DNA of 64,000 nt from NCBI RefSeq assembly GCF_002980595.1, contig NZ_PVLQ01000013.1, positions 1-64,000 of the forward strand, written 5' to 3'. The stretch's first letter is position 1. Every line of letters begins with the position of its first letter. This document shows positions 48,573 through 60,522 of this stretch, piece by piece. Under the pieces are notes generated by a model, which saw only the letters and a program-made list of their open reading frames with translations, did no database searches and was not told the DNA's origin. The stretch comes from Malikia granosa (lineage in GTDB: Bacteria; Pseudomonadota; Gammaproteobacteria; Burkholderiales; Burkholderiaceae_C). The position numbers and the translations under genes are program-made.

Positions 48573-49550
48573 ATGATCCGCCTCACCCGCCGCCATGCCA
48601 GCCACGCGCTGCTCGCCAGCCTGCTCGCCGCCTCGGCCGTCCTGCCGGTCCAGGCACAGGAGCGTCCCGCCAAGATCCTGCTCGGTTTTCCGGCCGGGGG
48701 CTCGTTCGACACCATCGCCCGCCTGCTGGCCGACAAGCTCAAGGGCGAGCTCAACCGCACGATCATCGTCGATAACAAGCCTGGCGCTGGCGGCCGGCTG
48801 GCGGTCGACATCCTCAAGAACGCACCGAATGACGGCAGCGTGGTGATGTTCGGGCCGGATGCCGTGGCCTCGCTCTATCCCTTCACCGTGGCCAAGCTGA
48901 ACTACAACCCGGCCAGGGACCTGACGCCGATCGGCACCGTGGCCGAGTTTCCGTTCGCGATCGCGGTCAATCCGCAGAGCAAGATCAACACCCTGGCTGA
49001 TCTGGTCGGCGGCATCAAAAGGAGTCCGAACATGGCCATGTTCGGCACTCCGGCAGTGGGCGCACCGCCGCACTTCTACGGCACGATCTTTGGCGATGCG
49101 ATCGGGGTCAAGCTCGAGCCGGTGCCGTTCCAGGGCAGCGCGCCGGTCAACATGGCGCTGATCGGTGGCCAGATCCCGATGGCGGTCGACGTGATGGGCA
49201 GCATGCTGGAGAACCACCGCGCCGGCAAGATCCGCGTGCTGGCGGTGTCGACGCCGCAGCGTGCGCCCCAGCTGCCTGACGTGCCCACCTTTGCCGAGTC
49301 TGGCTACGCCAGCGCCACCGGACTGGGCTTCAATGCCTTGTATGCCCCGGGCAACACGCCGGCGGCCGCGGTGGCGGGTTGGAGCAAGGCCCTGACCAAG
49401 GTCATGGCCCTGCCCGAAGTCAAGGACAAGCTGATTTCGATGGGCTTCATCCCGGTGGGCAAGTCGCCCGAGGAACTGGTGGCCCGCACGGCCGGCTCCA
49501 CCAGGCTCTGGGAGCAGGCGGTCAAGGCTTCCGGCTTCGTCGCGGAGTGA
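48573..49550 (+). CDS. Bug-type (TctC) periplasmic solute receptor
   Basis: This 325-residue protein has a signal peptide (HALLASLLAASAVLPVQA) and the Bug-family fold: ILLGFPAGGSFDTIARLLADKL, VDNKPGAGGRLAVDILKNA and NPQSKINTLADLV. Bug receptors bind carboxylates with high affinity; most, as here, lack their own TctA-TctB permease. As the last gene of the acyl-CoA operon (29 bases after the ligase, with AAGGAGA), it probably delivers the acid that the ligase activates. A hairpin CGCTGGCC / GGCCAGCG (49561-49587) without a T run follows. Confidence 0.92.
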   Translation: MIRLTRRHASHALLASLLAASAVLPVQAQERPAKILLGFPAGGSFDTIARLLADKLKGELNRTIIVDNKPGAGGRLAVDILKNAPNDGSVVMFGPDAVASLYPFTVAKLNYNPARDLTPIGTVAEFPFAIAVNPQSKINTLADLVGGIKRSPNMAMFGTPAVGAPPHFYGTIFGDAIGVKLEPVPFQGSAPVNMALIGGQIPMAVDVMGSMLENHRAGKIRVLAVSTPQRAPQLPDVPTFAESGYASATGLGFNALYAPGNTPAAAVAGWSKALTKVMALPEVKDKLISMGFIPVGKSPEELVARTAGSTRLWEQAVKASGFVAE

Positions 49551-49625
49551 GTCCGCCAGTCGCTGGCCGCGCACCTGCTGGCCAGCGCGGCAGCGGATTG
49601 CCAGGCGGCCGGGCGTGCCAAGTCT

Positions 49626-49665
49626 TAAAATGGGCGATTGACCCGGACCCGTCCGGCATTGACCC
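49626..49665 (+). promoter_or_regulatory. alaS promoter and symmetric leader element
   Basis: A -10-like TAAAAT (49626-49631) places the start near 49638. The region right after it holds the inverted repeat CCGGAC-CC-GTCCGG (49643-49656), framed by two copies of ATTGACCC (49637-49644 and 49658-49665) exactly 21 bases apart. This is a candidate autoregulatory site. Confidence 0.4.
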
Positions 49666-49712
49666 ATTCATTCGTGGCGCACTCGAGTCGTCTGCGTCCC
49701 AAACCTAAGCCC

Positions 49713-52349
<2,637 letters not shown>

Positions 52350-52360
52350 ATCCCTTGACG

Positions 52361-53113
52361 ATGACCCTATCCGCCCGCCAGCAGGCCATCGTCTCGGGCC
52401 TGCTCGAAGCCCGCCGCTCGGGCCAGCCCTGGCAGCCCGAAGCCTATGACGCCAGCCTGGAGCTCGACGACGCCTACGCCATCCAGGCCGGCGTGGCGCA
52501 GGCGCTGGGCTGGTTCCCGGAGGGGCCCCGGGCCTGGAAGGTCGGCGGCACCTCGCTGGTGACAGCCGCGCCCTTGCCCGAGGTACTCAGCAGCCCGGCG
52601 CACTGGCCGGCGGCGGCCCAGCCCGAATGGCTGATCGAGGCCGAGCTGGCATTTCGCCTGGCCCGTAGCCCTGCCGGACCTTCCGACTTGCTGGCCTGCC
52701 TGGGGACGGTCTGCGTCTCGATCGAGCTGATCGGCACCCGGCTGGCGGGTGGCCTGCAGGCGCCGACGGCCTGGAAGATCGCCGACCAGAGCGTGCATGC
52801 CGGCCTGGTCATCGGTCCCGAGCGGCCTTATGCCGAGCTCGCCGGCTACGGCCCGACCGACTGGGCCGGGCTGGCCTGCCGGATCGAGGTCAATGGCCAG
52901 ACCCGGCTCCAGGGGCAGGGCGGCCATCCGAGCGGCGATCCGCTGGCGACCTTGCCCTGGCTGCTGGACCATGCGGCGGCCCATGGCGCGGGACTGCGCG
53001 CGGGCGATCTCGTGACCACCGGCGCCTGGCTCGTGACGACGGTGCGCGCGGGCGACCGGGTCGAGGTCTCGTTCGACGGTCTGGGCCAGGCGCAGCTGCT
53101 GCTGACAGCCTGA
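52361..53113 (+). CDS. 2-keto-4-pentenoate hydratase-family protein
   Basis: This 250-residue protein belongs to the fumarylacetoacetase-fold hydratases/decarboxylases of meta-cleavage pathways (LELDDAYAIQAGVAQ, GPRAWKVGGT, EWLIEAELAFRLAR with metal-binding Glu residues, and GDLVTTGAWL). It would hydrate 2-hydroxy-alkadienoates or decarboxylate 4-oxalocrotonate, but no other meta-pathway gene is present. The ATG at 52361 is preferred to the TTG two codons earlier. It probably shares transcription with alaS. Confidence 0.85.
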   Translation: MTLSARQQAIVSGLLEARRSGQPWQPEAYDASLELDDAYAIQAGVAQALGWFPEGPRAWKVGGTSLVTAAPLPEVLSSPAHWPAAAQPEWLIEAELAFRLARSPAGPSDLLACLGTVCVSIELIGTRLAGGLQAPTAWKIADQSVHAGLVIGPERPYAELAGYGPTDWAGLACRIEVNGQTRLQGQGGHPSGDPLATLPWLLDHAAAHGAGLRAGDLVTTGAWLVTTVRAGDRVEVSFDGLGQAQLLLTA

Positions 53114-53122
53114 GCCGAGGTG

Positions 53123-53163
53123 GCCAAGATTTTCTTGGCAAGTTGAAACTTTCCGCTTACATT
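53123..53163 (+). promoter_or_regulatory. Promoter and inverted repeat of winged-helix gene
   Basis: TTGGCA (53135-53140) and TACATT (53158-53163) are 17 bases apart. The -35 overlaps a perfect inverted repeat GCCAAGA-TTT-TCTTGGC (53123-53139), a candidate operator. The leader of about 70 bases is AT-rich compared with the rest of the window. Confidence 0.5.
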
Positions 53164-53240
53164 CTGATCAAAAAGGCGACAAATGGTGTGGAGCACATGG
53201 GCTCCGAGCCATTCAGACTTATTTTTGAGGAGACCGGATC

Positions 53241-53582
53241 ATGAGTTTTCAACGTTTTCTCAGCCTCGTCGAGGCCTTGCGCGAGTCGCCGACCTATCCC
53301 GGGATGGATCCGATCGAGGAGCGCATGCTCAATGCCATGGCCGTGACCTGGCATGCGGGCACCCGCCTGACGGTGATGGCGGCCATGCACATGTTTCCGA
53401 CCATCTCGCCGAGCACCGTGCACCGGCGCCTCAAGACCCTGCGCGCCAAGGGGCTGATCGAGCTGGTCCCGGACCTGGAAGACAACCGCATCAAGTATGT
53501 CCAGGCCACGGGCCGCACCGAGGAGTATTTCGCGCTGCTGGGACGCTGCATGGCCCAGGCCCAGCTGCACGTCGAGTCCTGA
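53241..53582 (+). CDS. Small winged-helix (MarR-like) regulator
   Basis: This 113-residue protein has a helical N-terminus and a winged helix-turn-helix (FPTISPSTVHRRLKTLRAKGLIELVPDLEDNRIKYVQATGRTEEYF). It resembles MarR-like proteins of Burkholderiales without a known ligand. It has a strong GAGGAGA ribosome-binding site and its own promoter with an inverted repeat at the -35, consistent with autoregulation. A hairpin GGCCGCC / GGCGGCC (53590-53617) lies after the stop, before the convergent pseudouridine synthase gene. Confidence 0.8.
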   Translation: MSFQRFLSLVEALRESPTYPGMDPIEERMLNAMAVTWHAGTRLTVMAAMHMFPTISPSTVHRRLKTLRAKGLIELVPDLEDNRIKYVQATGRTEEYFALLGRCMAQAQLHVES

Positions 53583-53622
53583 GTGGCAGGGCCGCCGGGC
53601 TGCTGCTTGGGGCGGCCGGTCC

Positions 53623-54561
53623 TCAGGGCCAGGCGAGCTCGAGCCGGCTCTCGAACTGGCGGCGCTGGCCCGTGACGGGGTCGTCGAAGGCCATGGCGCG
53701 CGCGAGCAGCCGCAGCGGTTCGGCATAGTCCTCGAGCTCGCCGGGCTTGCGCCTGACTTGCGGGTAGAACTGGTCGCCGAGCAGCGGCAGCCCGAGCGCG
53801 TTCATGTGCACGCGCAGCTGATGCCGCTTGCCGCTCACGGGCGATAGCCGGTAGCGCGCCCAGGCACCGCGCTGCTCGATCGCCTCGATGACGGTCTCGC
53901 TGTTGTCCGGCAGGCCCTCGTGCGGCAGCGCCTCGCGCATCTTGTAGAAGGCGTCCTCCTGCTCGAGGATATGGCTGCGCCGCGTCAGCGGCCAGTCCAG
54001 GTGGGTGCAGGCCGGCGCGATCGCCTCGTAGCTCTTGGCGATCAGGCGCTCGCGGAACAGGCGCTGGTAGGCGTCGCGGTCCTGCGGCCGCACGCTGAAC
54101 ACCACCAGGCCGGCGGTCTCGCGGTCGATGCGGTGCAGCGGGCTCAGGTTCGGCAGGTCGAGCGCCTTCTTCAGCCGCACCAGCAGGGTCTGCTGCACAT
54201 AGCGCCCGCCCGGCGTCACGGGCAGGAAATGCGGCTTGTCGGCCACCACCAGATGCTCGTCCTGGAAAACTATCGACTCGTAGTAGGGGATCTCGGGCTC
54301 GTCGGGCAGGCTGCGCCAGTAGTAGGCGCGCGCGCCGTTCTGGTAGGGGTGATCAGGTGCCAGCGGCTCGCCGTTCTCGCCGACCACCTCGCCGGCCTGC
54401 ATGCGCTGCTGCCATTCGGCGCGGCTGACCGCCGCCAGCCGTTCGGCCAGGTAGTCGAGCAGGGTCGGCCAGGGCGGCGCCTTCATGCGCGGCAGCGCGA
54501 CGCAGCTCGGCGAGACGCCGTCGCGCATCGCGATCGCGGGGTTCTTCGGGACATGGGCCAT
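53623..54561 (-). CDS. RluA-family pseudouridine synthase
   Basis: This 312-residue enzyme has catalytic Asp146 in LHRIDRETAGLVVFSV and the closing GKRHQLRVHMNALGLPLLGD of the RluA family. FQDEHLVVADKPHFLPVTPGG is also typical. It resembles the TruC/RluA-like branch that lacks a clear S4 domain; the RNA target cannot be assigned. It lies 35 bases after ribD on the same strand. The first 25 residues are less conserved, so the Met at residue 26 might be the true start. Confidence 0.9.
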   Translation of the reverse strand: MAHVPKNPAIAMRDGVSPSCVALPRMKAPPWPTLLDYLAERLAAVSRAEWQQRMQAGEVVGENGEPLAPDHPYQNGARAYYWRSLPDEPEIPYYESIVFQDEHLVVADKPHFLPVTPGGRYVQQTLLVRLKKALDLPNLSPLHRIDRETAGLVVFSVRPQDRDAYQRLFRERLIAKSYEAIAPACTHLDWPLTRRSHILEQEDAFYKMREALPHEGLPDNSETVIEAIEQRGAWARYRLSPVSGKRHQLRVHMNALGLPLLGDQFYPQVRRKPGELEDYAEPLRLLARAMAFDDPVTGQRRQFESRLELAWP

Positions 54562-54596
54562 GGGTCTAGCTCAGGGGGCTGGCGGGCTGGAAGGCG

Positions 54597-55805
54597 TCAG
54601 TCTTGCCGATCGAAGCGGCCCGGCAGGCGGGCACGCAGGCGCAGGTCGCGCCCGACCGGTGTCGCCTCGACGAACTCGAGCTCGACGCCTTGCGCCAGCT
54701 CGGTCAGCGGGCCGATGTTGGCCAGCCCCAGGCCGGGGCCGAGCAGCTTGGGCGCCAGGTACAGCAGCAGCTCGTCGACCAGGCCCTCGCGCAGCAGGCT
54801 GCCGTTGAGCTTGTGGCCGGCCTCGACATGCAGCTCGTTGACGCCGCGCCGGGCCAGGTCCCGCAGCAGGGCCGCCAGATCGACCTTGGCGTGTGAGCCG
54901 GGCCGGGCCGGGCCGGGGCAGTCGATCACGGTCACGCCTTGCTCGGCCAGCGCGGTGCGCTTGGGCGTCGTCGCTGCCGGGTCGCTGGCGGTGTAGACCA
55001 GCAGGGCACCGGGCGGCGCGATGATCCTGGCGTCCAGCGGCAACTCGAGCCGGGAGTCGACCAGCACGCGCAGCGGCTGTCTTGCGGTCTCGACCAGCCG
55101 CACGTCGAGGCGCGGATCATCCTCCAGCACGGTGCCGATGCCGGTCAGGATGGCGCCGGCACGCTTGCGCCAGGCATGGCCGTCGGTGCGCGCGGCCTCG
55201 GCGGTGATCCACTGGCTCACGCCATTGGACAGCGCGGTGGTGCCGTCGAGCGAGGCCGCCATCTTCATGCGCACCCAGGGCAGGCCGCGCGTCATGCGGC
55301 TCAGGAAGCCGATGTTGCGCTCGCGGCTCGCGATGGCCAGCGGGTGATCGGTTGGCAGCAGTTCGACCTCGATGCCGGCCGCGCGCAATCTGGCAATGCC
55401 TTGGCCGCCGACCAGTGGATTGGGGTCTTGCCGCGCGACGATCACGCGCGCCACGCCGGCCGCGATCAGCGCGTCGCAGCAGGGCGGGGTGCGGCCATGG
55501 TGGCTGCAGGGCTCGAGCGTGACGATGGCGGTTGCACCGCGCGTGTCGGCACCGGCCGCCTGCGCCGCGCGCAGCGCCATCACCTCGGCATGCGGGCCGC
55601 CGGCTTGCTGGGTATGGCCCTCGAACACCCGGCCATCGGCCAGGATCAGGCGGCAGGCGACACGCGGGTTCGGCTCGGACAGGCCGGTGGCCTGCGCGGC
55701 CAGCGCATCGAGGGCGAGCATATCGCCCACATTGCCCAGGCTGCCCAGATCGCCCGGGCGCTGCTGGTCGTTCATCGCGCGAAGTCCGGCGGCAGCGGGC
55801 CGCAT
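54597..55805 (-). CDS. ribD: Riboflavin biosynthesis deaminase/reductase
   Basis: This bifunctional enzyme deaminates and then reduces the pyrimidine intermediate of riboflavin synthesis. The N-terminal deaminase has zinc ligands in PHAEVMALRAA and TLEPCSHHGRTPPCC; the C-terminal reductase has the VRMKMAASLDGTTAL and INELHVEAG-like (VNELHVEAGHKLNGSLL) segments. The ATG at 55805 shares its A with the trmB stop (TGATG), suggesting coupling; ATG at 55775 (MNDQQRPG) is the alternative, giving 392 instead of 402 residues. Confidence 0.95.
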   Translation of the reverse strand: MRPAAAGLRAMNDQQRPGDLGSLGNVGDMLALDALAAQATGLSEPNPRVACRLILADGRVFEGHTQQAGGPHAEVMALRAAQAAGADTRGATAIVTLEPCSHHGRTPPCCDALIAAGVARVIVARQDPNPLVGGQGIARLRAAGIEVELLPTDHPLAIASRERNIGFLSRMTRGLPWVRMKMAASLDGTTALSNGVSQWITAEAARTDGHAWRKRAGAILTGIGTVLEDDPRLDVRLVETARQPLRVLVDSRLELPLDARIIAPPGALLVYTASDPAATTPKRTALAEQGVTVIDCPGPARPGSHAKVDLAALLRDLARRGVNELHVEAGHKLNGSLLREGLVDELLLYLAPKLLGPGLGLANIGPLTELAQGVELEFVEATPVGRDLRLRARLPGRFDRQD

Positions 55806-56611
55806 CAGGCGGCGACGCGCTGGAACACCAGGTCCCAGACGCCATGGCCCAGGCGCAGGCCGCGGTTCTCGAACTTGGTCAGCGGACGGTAGTCGGGCTT
55901 GGGCGCATAGCCAGCCAGGCCAGCGTCGGTGGCCGTGTTGGCCAGCTGCGCTTCGGCGCTCAGGACTTCGAGCATCTGCTCGGCATAGGGCTGCCAGTCG
56001 GTCGCGCAGTGCAGGTAGCCGCCGGGTTTCAGCCGGCTGACCAGCTTGGCGACGAAGGGCGACTGGATCAGGCGGCGCTTGTTGTGCTTCTTCTTGTGCC
56101 AGGGATCGGGGAAGAAGATGTGGATGCCGTCCAGGCAGCCCTCGGGCAGCATGTGGTCGATCACCTCGACCGCGTCATGCTGCAGGATGCGGATGTTGGC
56201 GAGCTCCTGCTCGCCGATGCGCTTGAGCAGGGCGCCGACGCCGGGCTCGTGCACCTCGCAGCACAGGAAGTTGTCGTCCGGGCGCACGCGCGCGATATGC
56301 GCGGTCGCCTCGCCCATGCCGAAGCCGATCTCGAGGATCAGCTTGCCTTCGCGGCCGAAGGCAGCCTGGGCGTCGAGCGGCTGCGGCGCGTATTTCAGCA
56401 GGAACTTCGGTCCCAGGTCCTCGAAGGCCTTGGCCTGGCCAGTCGTGGTGCGGCCGGCACGCTTGACATAGCTCTTGATGGTCTTGGGGTGGGCCACATG
56501 GGCCGGTGCCTGGGCGGCTGTCTCGCTCGCTGGAGCGTCGACAGCCGGCAGGTCGGTGGGGGAGGCGTTGTTTTCGGTGTTCACGGGGCGGAATTGTAGA
56601 GAGTCGCCCAT
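55805..56611 (-). CDS. trmB: tRNA (guanine-N7-)-methyltransferase
   Basis: This 268-residue enzyme methylates G46 of t[20 protein letters not shown] binds S-adenosylmethionine; [18 protein letters not shown] is the TrmB signature. The N-terminal 60 residues are variable. Two starts are possible: ATG at 56611, overlapping gluQ by 31 bases, or GTG at 56584, overlapping the gluQ stop by four bases (GTGA). The longer form is listed. The enzyme lies within the run FAD oxidoreductase-gluQ-trmB-ribD-pseudouridine synthase. Confidence 0.95.
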   Translation of the reverse strand: MGDSLQFRPVNTENNASPTDLPAVDAPASETAAQAPAHVAHPKTIKSYVKRAGRTTTGQAKAFEDLGPKFLLKYAPQPLDAQAAFGREGKLILEIGFGMGEATAHIARVRPDDNFLCCEVHEPGVGALLKRIGEQELANIRILQHDAVEVIDHMLPEGCLDGIHIFFPDPWHKKKHNKRRLIQSPFVAKLVSRLKPGGYLHCATDWQPYAEQMLEVLSAEAQLANTATDAGLAGYAPKPDYRPLTKFENRGLRLGHGVWDLVFQRVAA

Positions 56612-57492
56612 TGCCGGGTCCAGCAGTCCAGCGCTTGCATCACCGATCCGCCCTGCTGAGCCAGGCCCAGCAGGGCAGCCGCCGCGTTGAGCGCCGCCAG
56701 CGGATCGGACAGATCGACCGCTGCCGCGCCGTTCTGCTTCGAGAGCTTCTCGCCATTGGCGCCGCAGACCAGCGGGGTGTGCAGGTAGCGCGGCCGCGGG
56801 TAGCCCAGCGCCTGCTGCAGCAGGATCTGGCGCGCGCTGTTGTCGGCCAGGTCCTCGCCGCGCACCACATCGGTGATGCCCTGCTCGGCATCGTCGACCA
56901 CCACCGCGAGCTGGTAGGCCCAGAGTCCGTCGGCACGCCGCAGCACGAAGTCGCCGACTTCCATCGCCACTTCCTGCTGCTGCGCGCCGAGCCGCCGGTC
57001 GTTCCAATGGGTGATCGAGGGCAGGCCGAGCGCCGTCGCGACCGCCGCGATGTCGAACCGCCAGGCGCGCGCTAATCTGCCCTTGAGCCCGCCATTCGAT
57101 GGCCGGCAGCTGCCGGGGTAGACCAGCTCGCCATGGCGCTCGCGCGGGTCACCGCGCGCGGCCAGCGCCTGCGCGATGTCCTTGCGCGTGCAGCCGCAGG
57201 GGTAGGCCCAGCCCTGCTCGATCAAGCGGTCGAGCGCGGCTTGGTAGACGGTGCCGCGTTCGGACTGGCGCAGCACCGGCTCGTCGCTGACCAGGCCGCA
57301 GGCAGCGAGCTGGCGCAGGATCTCGTCGGCCGCCCCAGGCGGGCAGCGCGGCAGGTCGACATCCTCGATCCGCACCAGCCAGCGGCCGCCATGGGCGCGC
57401 GCGTCGAGCCAGCTCGCGAGCGCCGCGACCAGCGATCCCGCGTGCAGCAGCCCGGTCGGCGAGGGCGCGAAGCGTCCCCGGTAGCCGCTCAT
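56581..57492 (-). CDS. gluQ: Glutamyl-Q tRNA(Asp) synthetase
   Basis: This 303-residue paralogue of glutamyl-tRNA synthetase lacks the anticodon-binding domain and attaches Glu to the queuosine of tRNA-Asp. [21 protein letters not shown] holds the HIGH-like motif and [10 protein letters not shown] the KMSKS-like motif. The zinc site YPCGCTRKD with YPGSCR is of the GluQ type. It overlaps the FAD oxidoreductase gene by four bases (ATGA). Confidence 0.96.
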   Translation of the reverse strand: MSGYRGRFAPSPTGLLHAGSLVAALASWLDARAHGGRWLVRIEDVDLPRCPPGAADEILRQLAACGLVSDEPVLRQSERGTVYQAALDRLIEQGWAYPCGCTRKDIAQALAARGDPRERHGELVYPGSCRPSNGGLKGRLARAWRFDIAAVATALGLPSITHWNDRRLGAQQQEVAMEVGDFVLRRADGLWAYQLAVVVDDAEQGITDVVRGEDLADNSARQILLQQALGYPRPRYLHTPLVCGANGEKLSKQNGAAAVDLSDPLAALNAAAALLGLAQQGGSVMQALDCWTRQWATLYNSAP

Positions 57493-58586
57493 GCCGCCAG
57501 GTGCAGGCCGAGCTCGAGGCCGGAGACGAAGGCGTCCTCGACCCGGTGGCCCAGGCACCAGTCGCCGCACAGCGCGATGCCGAGCGCGCGATCGGCCAGA
57601 TAGGGCTGGCCCAGCGGACGGCGGGTCTGGGCATAGAGCCAGCGGTGCGCGACCGCATGGCTGGGTTCGGCACGGATGCCGGTGATCTCGGCAAAGCCCT
57701 TCAGCAGCTTGGCGCTGATGCGCTCGGCGCTGTCGTTCACATGCTCGGCCGACCATTCGGGGCTGGCCTGCACGGTCCAGCGCTCGATGCTGCCGCGGCC
57801 CGGCTTGCTGTTCTCGCGCGCCAGCCAGCGCACCCGGTGCTGCTGGCTGCGCGCGGCGCTCCAGGCCGGCCCGAAGGGCTCCTGCTCGGAAGGCGTCGCC
57901 TGCGGGAAAGCCAGCATCAGGGTCCAGCAGGGTGCGACCTCGACCGAGGCGAGGGCCTGCTGGAACTCGGGCGCCAGCTGCGAGTCCTGCAGCAGTTCGA
58001 GTGCCTGCGGATGCGGCACCGCGAGCACGACCTGGTCGAAGCCGCCCAGCACCTGCTGCGCGCCCTCGGCGCCTTCGCAGCGCAGCTGCCACTGCTCGGG
58101 ATGGATGGCATCGCGCTCGATGCGCCTGACCCGGATGCCCAGGCTCACGCTGGCGCCCAGGCTGCCGTCGGCCAGCGGTGCGCCCAGTTCGCGCGCCAGC
58201 GCGCTCATGCCGGGGGTCGCGACCCAATGGGTCTCGGCGGCGGCGGGCGATGGGGCCAGCGCCAGGCCTTCCTGGTCGAGCACGCGCATGGTCTCGGGCG
58301 CCCAGGGCTGGACCCGATCGCCGAGCTGGTCCAGCAGCCGTTCGAAGCGCGCATCGCGCACGGTGAAATACTGCGCGCCATGGTCGAAGCCGCCGAACTC
58401 GGTCTTGCGCGTGGCCATGCGGCCGCCCCAGCCGCGGCTCTTGTCGAGCAGGGTCACGCTCCAGCCGGCCTGCGCCAGTTGCCGGGCGCAGCTGACGCCG
58501 GCCATGCCGGCGCCGATCACGGCAATCCGCCGCGGCGACTGGCCATCGGGCAGGCTGGAAACAAGGGTCTGGTCGGATGAGCTCAT
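57489..58586 (-). CDS. Renalase-like FAD/NAD(P)-dependent oxidoreductase
   Basis: This 365-residue flavoprotein has an N-terminal FAD-binding motif ([18 protein letters not shown] followed by [14 protein letters not shown]) and the COG3380/amine-oxidase-like pattern [16 protein letters not shown]. The C-terminal [25 protein letters not shown] closes the FAD site. The substrate is unknown; bacterial renalase-like proteins oxidise aberrant forms of NAD(P)H. The start at 58586 begins a short linker before the dinucleotide motif; the open frame upstream is not conserved. Confidence 0.85.
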   Translation of the reverse strand: MSSSDQTLVSSLPDGQSPRRIAVIGAGMAGVSCARQLAQAGWSVTLLDKSRGWGGRMATRKTEFGGFDHGAQYFTVRDARFERLLDQLGDRVQPWAPETMRVLDQEGLALAPSPAAAETHWVATPGMSALARELGAPLADGSLGASVSLGIRVRRIERDAIHPEQWQLRCEGAEGAQQVLGGFDQVVLAVPHPQALELLQDSQLAPEFQQALASVEVAPCWTLMLAFPQATPSEQEPFGPAWSAARSQQHRVRWLARENSKPGRGSIERWTVQASPEWSAEHVNDSAERISAKLLKGFAEITGIRAEPSHAVAHRWLYAQTRRPLGQPYLADRALGIALCGDWCLGHRVEDAFVSGLELGLHLAA

Positions 58587-58680
58587 CGGGAATCTCCGGC
58601 TGGTGGGTGCCGCTAGGGCTGGGTTTGAGGGCAATTTAACATCAGGGCCGGCCTGGCGCAGGCGGTGCCGGCCGGTCCCG

Positions 58681-59613
58681 TCACTGGTGATGGTTTTCCA
58701 GCAGTGCGAGCCTGGTGCGGGGTTGCTCGACCTGGGCCAGCCACCAGGCCAGCGCGCGTCCTGCGCCGCCGCCGGTGCGCCAGACATAGCCGACCCGTAT
58801 ATTGCGCTGCGGCTGGTCGACCGGCTTGGCGACCAGCCGGCCGGCGTCGAGGTAGGGCCGCGCCAGCGGCAGCGGCAGCCAGCCGCAGCCCAGGCCGCGC
58901 AGCTGGGCCTCGAGCTTGTGCTGCATGGTCGGCACGGTCAGCACCTCCTGGCCGGGCAGCAGGTTGACGGTCACGCCGCGTCCGCGCTGCGAGGAGTCGG
59001 CTGCCGCGACGGCGCGGTGGCGCTGGATTTCCTCGCTGTCGAGCGGCCGCTCGGCAGCCGCCAGTGGGTGGTGCGGCGCGACCGCGAACACGAAGTCGAC
59101 CGATCCCATCTCCTGCAGGCTCAGGCCGCTGCTGGGCGCGAGGTCGGTCGGCACGCCGAGCGCGAGGTCGGCCTTGCCGTTGAGCAGCGCCTCCCAGGTG
59201 CCCGAGAGGGTTTCGGCGCGCAGCCGCAGCCGGGTCGGCGCGCCCAGCGCGTAGAAGGCCTCGCAGAGCTCGAACAGGGTGCTGCGGGCGATCAGCGCGT
59301 CGGCCGCGATCGTGAGCTCGGGCTCCCAGCCGGTCGCGACCCGACGCACCCGCTGTGCGACCGCGTCGAGCTCGCGCAGCAGATGCTCGCCGGCGCGCAG
59401 CAGCTCGGCACCGGCCGGGGTCAGGCGGGCGCGGCGCGAGCTGCGGTCGAACAGCAGCACGTCGAGCGCGTCCTCGACCTGGCGCACCCGGTAGGTCAGG
59501 GCGCTCGGCACCAGCCCGAGCTCGCGCGCCGCTGCCGCCATGCTGCCGGTGCGCGCGACGGTCTCGATCAGGTCCAGGTTCTCGGGCGAGAGGGCGGACA
59601 GTTGTCGCTGCAT
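58681..59613 (-). CDS. LysR-family transcriptional regulator
   Basis: This 310-residue protein has an N-terminal HTH (LSPENLDLIETVARTGSMAAAARELGLVPSALTYRVRQVEDAL) and a C-terminal effector-binding domain (GWEPELTIAADALIARSTL onward). It is divergent from the pirin gene and probably controls it and the following WrbA-like gene, an arrangement widespread in proteobacteria. The start at 59613 is placed by the conserved MQRQLSALSPENLD; a Met 14 codons upstream is less likely. A symmetric site lies between it and the pirin gene. Confidence 0.93.
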   Translation of the reverse strand: MQRQLSALSPENLDLIETVARTGSMAAAARELGLVPSALTYRVRQVEDALDVLLFDRSSRRARLTPAGAELLRAGEHLLRELDAVAQRVRRVATGWEPELTIAADALIARSTLFELCEAFYALGAPTRLRLRAETLSGTWEALLNGKADLALGVPTDLAPSSGLSLQEMGSVDFVFAVAPHHPLAAAERPLDSEEIQRHRAVAAADSSQRGRGVTVNLLPGQEVLTVPTMQHKLEAQLRGLGCGWLPLPLARPYLDAGRLVAKPVDQPQRNIRVGYVWRTGGGAGRALAWWLAQVEQPRTRLALLENHHQ

Positions 59614-59630
59614 GTCGGGGTCTTGATGTT

Positions 59631-59648
59631 CACAATTTTTGAATTGTG
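59631..59648. promoter_or_regulatory. LysR-type regulator site
   Basis: CACAATT-TTTG-AATTGTG is a perfect inverted repeat in the region between the divergent lysR-type and pirin genes, 17 bases from the lysR-type start codon. The location and A/T-rich symmetry are typical of a LysR recognition site. Confidence 0.6.
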
Positions 59649-59731
59649 CCGGCAAAATGCTGGGCTGAACAGGCGGGATCGAGGCTCTAAAGTACGGTCA
59701 TTCATTGCCAAGAAGACAGGAGACCCCCGCC

Positions 59732-60433
59732 ATGATCAGTCTGCGCCAATCACGCGAACGCGGCTATGCCGACCACGGCTGGCTCAAGAGCTTCCATTCC
59801 TTTTCCTTTGCCGGCTACTACGATCCGCAGCACATGGGCTGGGGCAATCTGCGCGTCATCAACGAGGACCGCATCGCGCCCGGCACCGGCTTCGGCACCC
59901 ACGGCCACAGCGACATGGAGATCGTCAGCTACGTGCTGAGCGGCCGCCTGGCGCACCGCGACAGCATGGGCAATGTCCAGGCCATCGTGCCGGGCGAGGT
60001 GCAGCGCATGAGCGCGGGGACCGGCGTGCGCCACAGCGAGTTCAACCATGCGCCCGACCAGACCACGCATTTCCTGCAGATCTGGATCGAGCCCGACCAG
60101 GCCGGCATCGCCCCCGGCTACGAGCAAAAGGCCTTTGCCGACGCCGACAAGCGCGGCCGGCTCTGCCTGGTCGCCTCGCGCGACGGCGCCCAGGGCTCGG
60201 TGACGATCCACGCCGATGCCCGCCTCTACGCCGGCCTGTTCGACGGCGCAGAAACGGCCGAACTTGCCCTCGATCCGGCGCGCAAGGCCTATGTGTTCCT
60301 GGTACGCGGCAGCCTGAGCGTCAACGGCCTGGCGCTCCAGGCCGGCGACGCCGCGCTGCTGGCGCAGGAGTCGCTGCTGCGGCTGGAGCAGGGCGCCGAT
60401 GCCGAGGTGCTGGTGTTCGACCTCGCGCCCTGA
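59732..60433 (+). CDS. Pirin-family protein (bicupin)
   Basis: This 233-residue protein of the YhaK/pirin family starts MISLRQSRERGYADHGWLKSFHSFSF. The N-terminal cupin keeps metal ligands in GTHGHSDMEIVSYVLSG, with RHSEFNH. Members are quercetin dioxygenases or redox-linked regulators, and the role here is not certain. It is divergent from a LysR-type regulator and followed after 89 bases by a WrbA-like quinone oxidoreductase. The ATG at 59732 has AGGAGA upstream. Confidence 0.92.
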   Translation: MISLRQSRERGYADHGWLKSFHSFSFAGYYDPQHMGWGNLRVINEDRIAPGTGFGTHGHSDMEIVSYVLSGRLAHRDSMGNVQAIVPGEVQRMSAGTGVRHSEFNHAPDQTTHFLQIWIEPDQAGIAPGYEQKAFADADKRGRLCLVASRDGAQGSVTIHADARLYAGLFDGAETAELALDPARKAYVFLVRGSLSVNGLALQAGDAALLAQESLLRLEQGADAEVLVFDLAP

Positions 60434-60522
60434 TCCGGGCCGAAGGCAAGAGTTTTTCGCGCCCTGATTCGACGGGCATTTTTTCCGGCGCCGCTGGCGC
60501 CTTCATTGCAGGAGTTTCAAAG

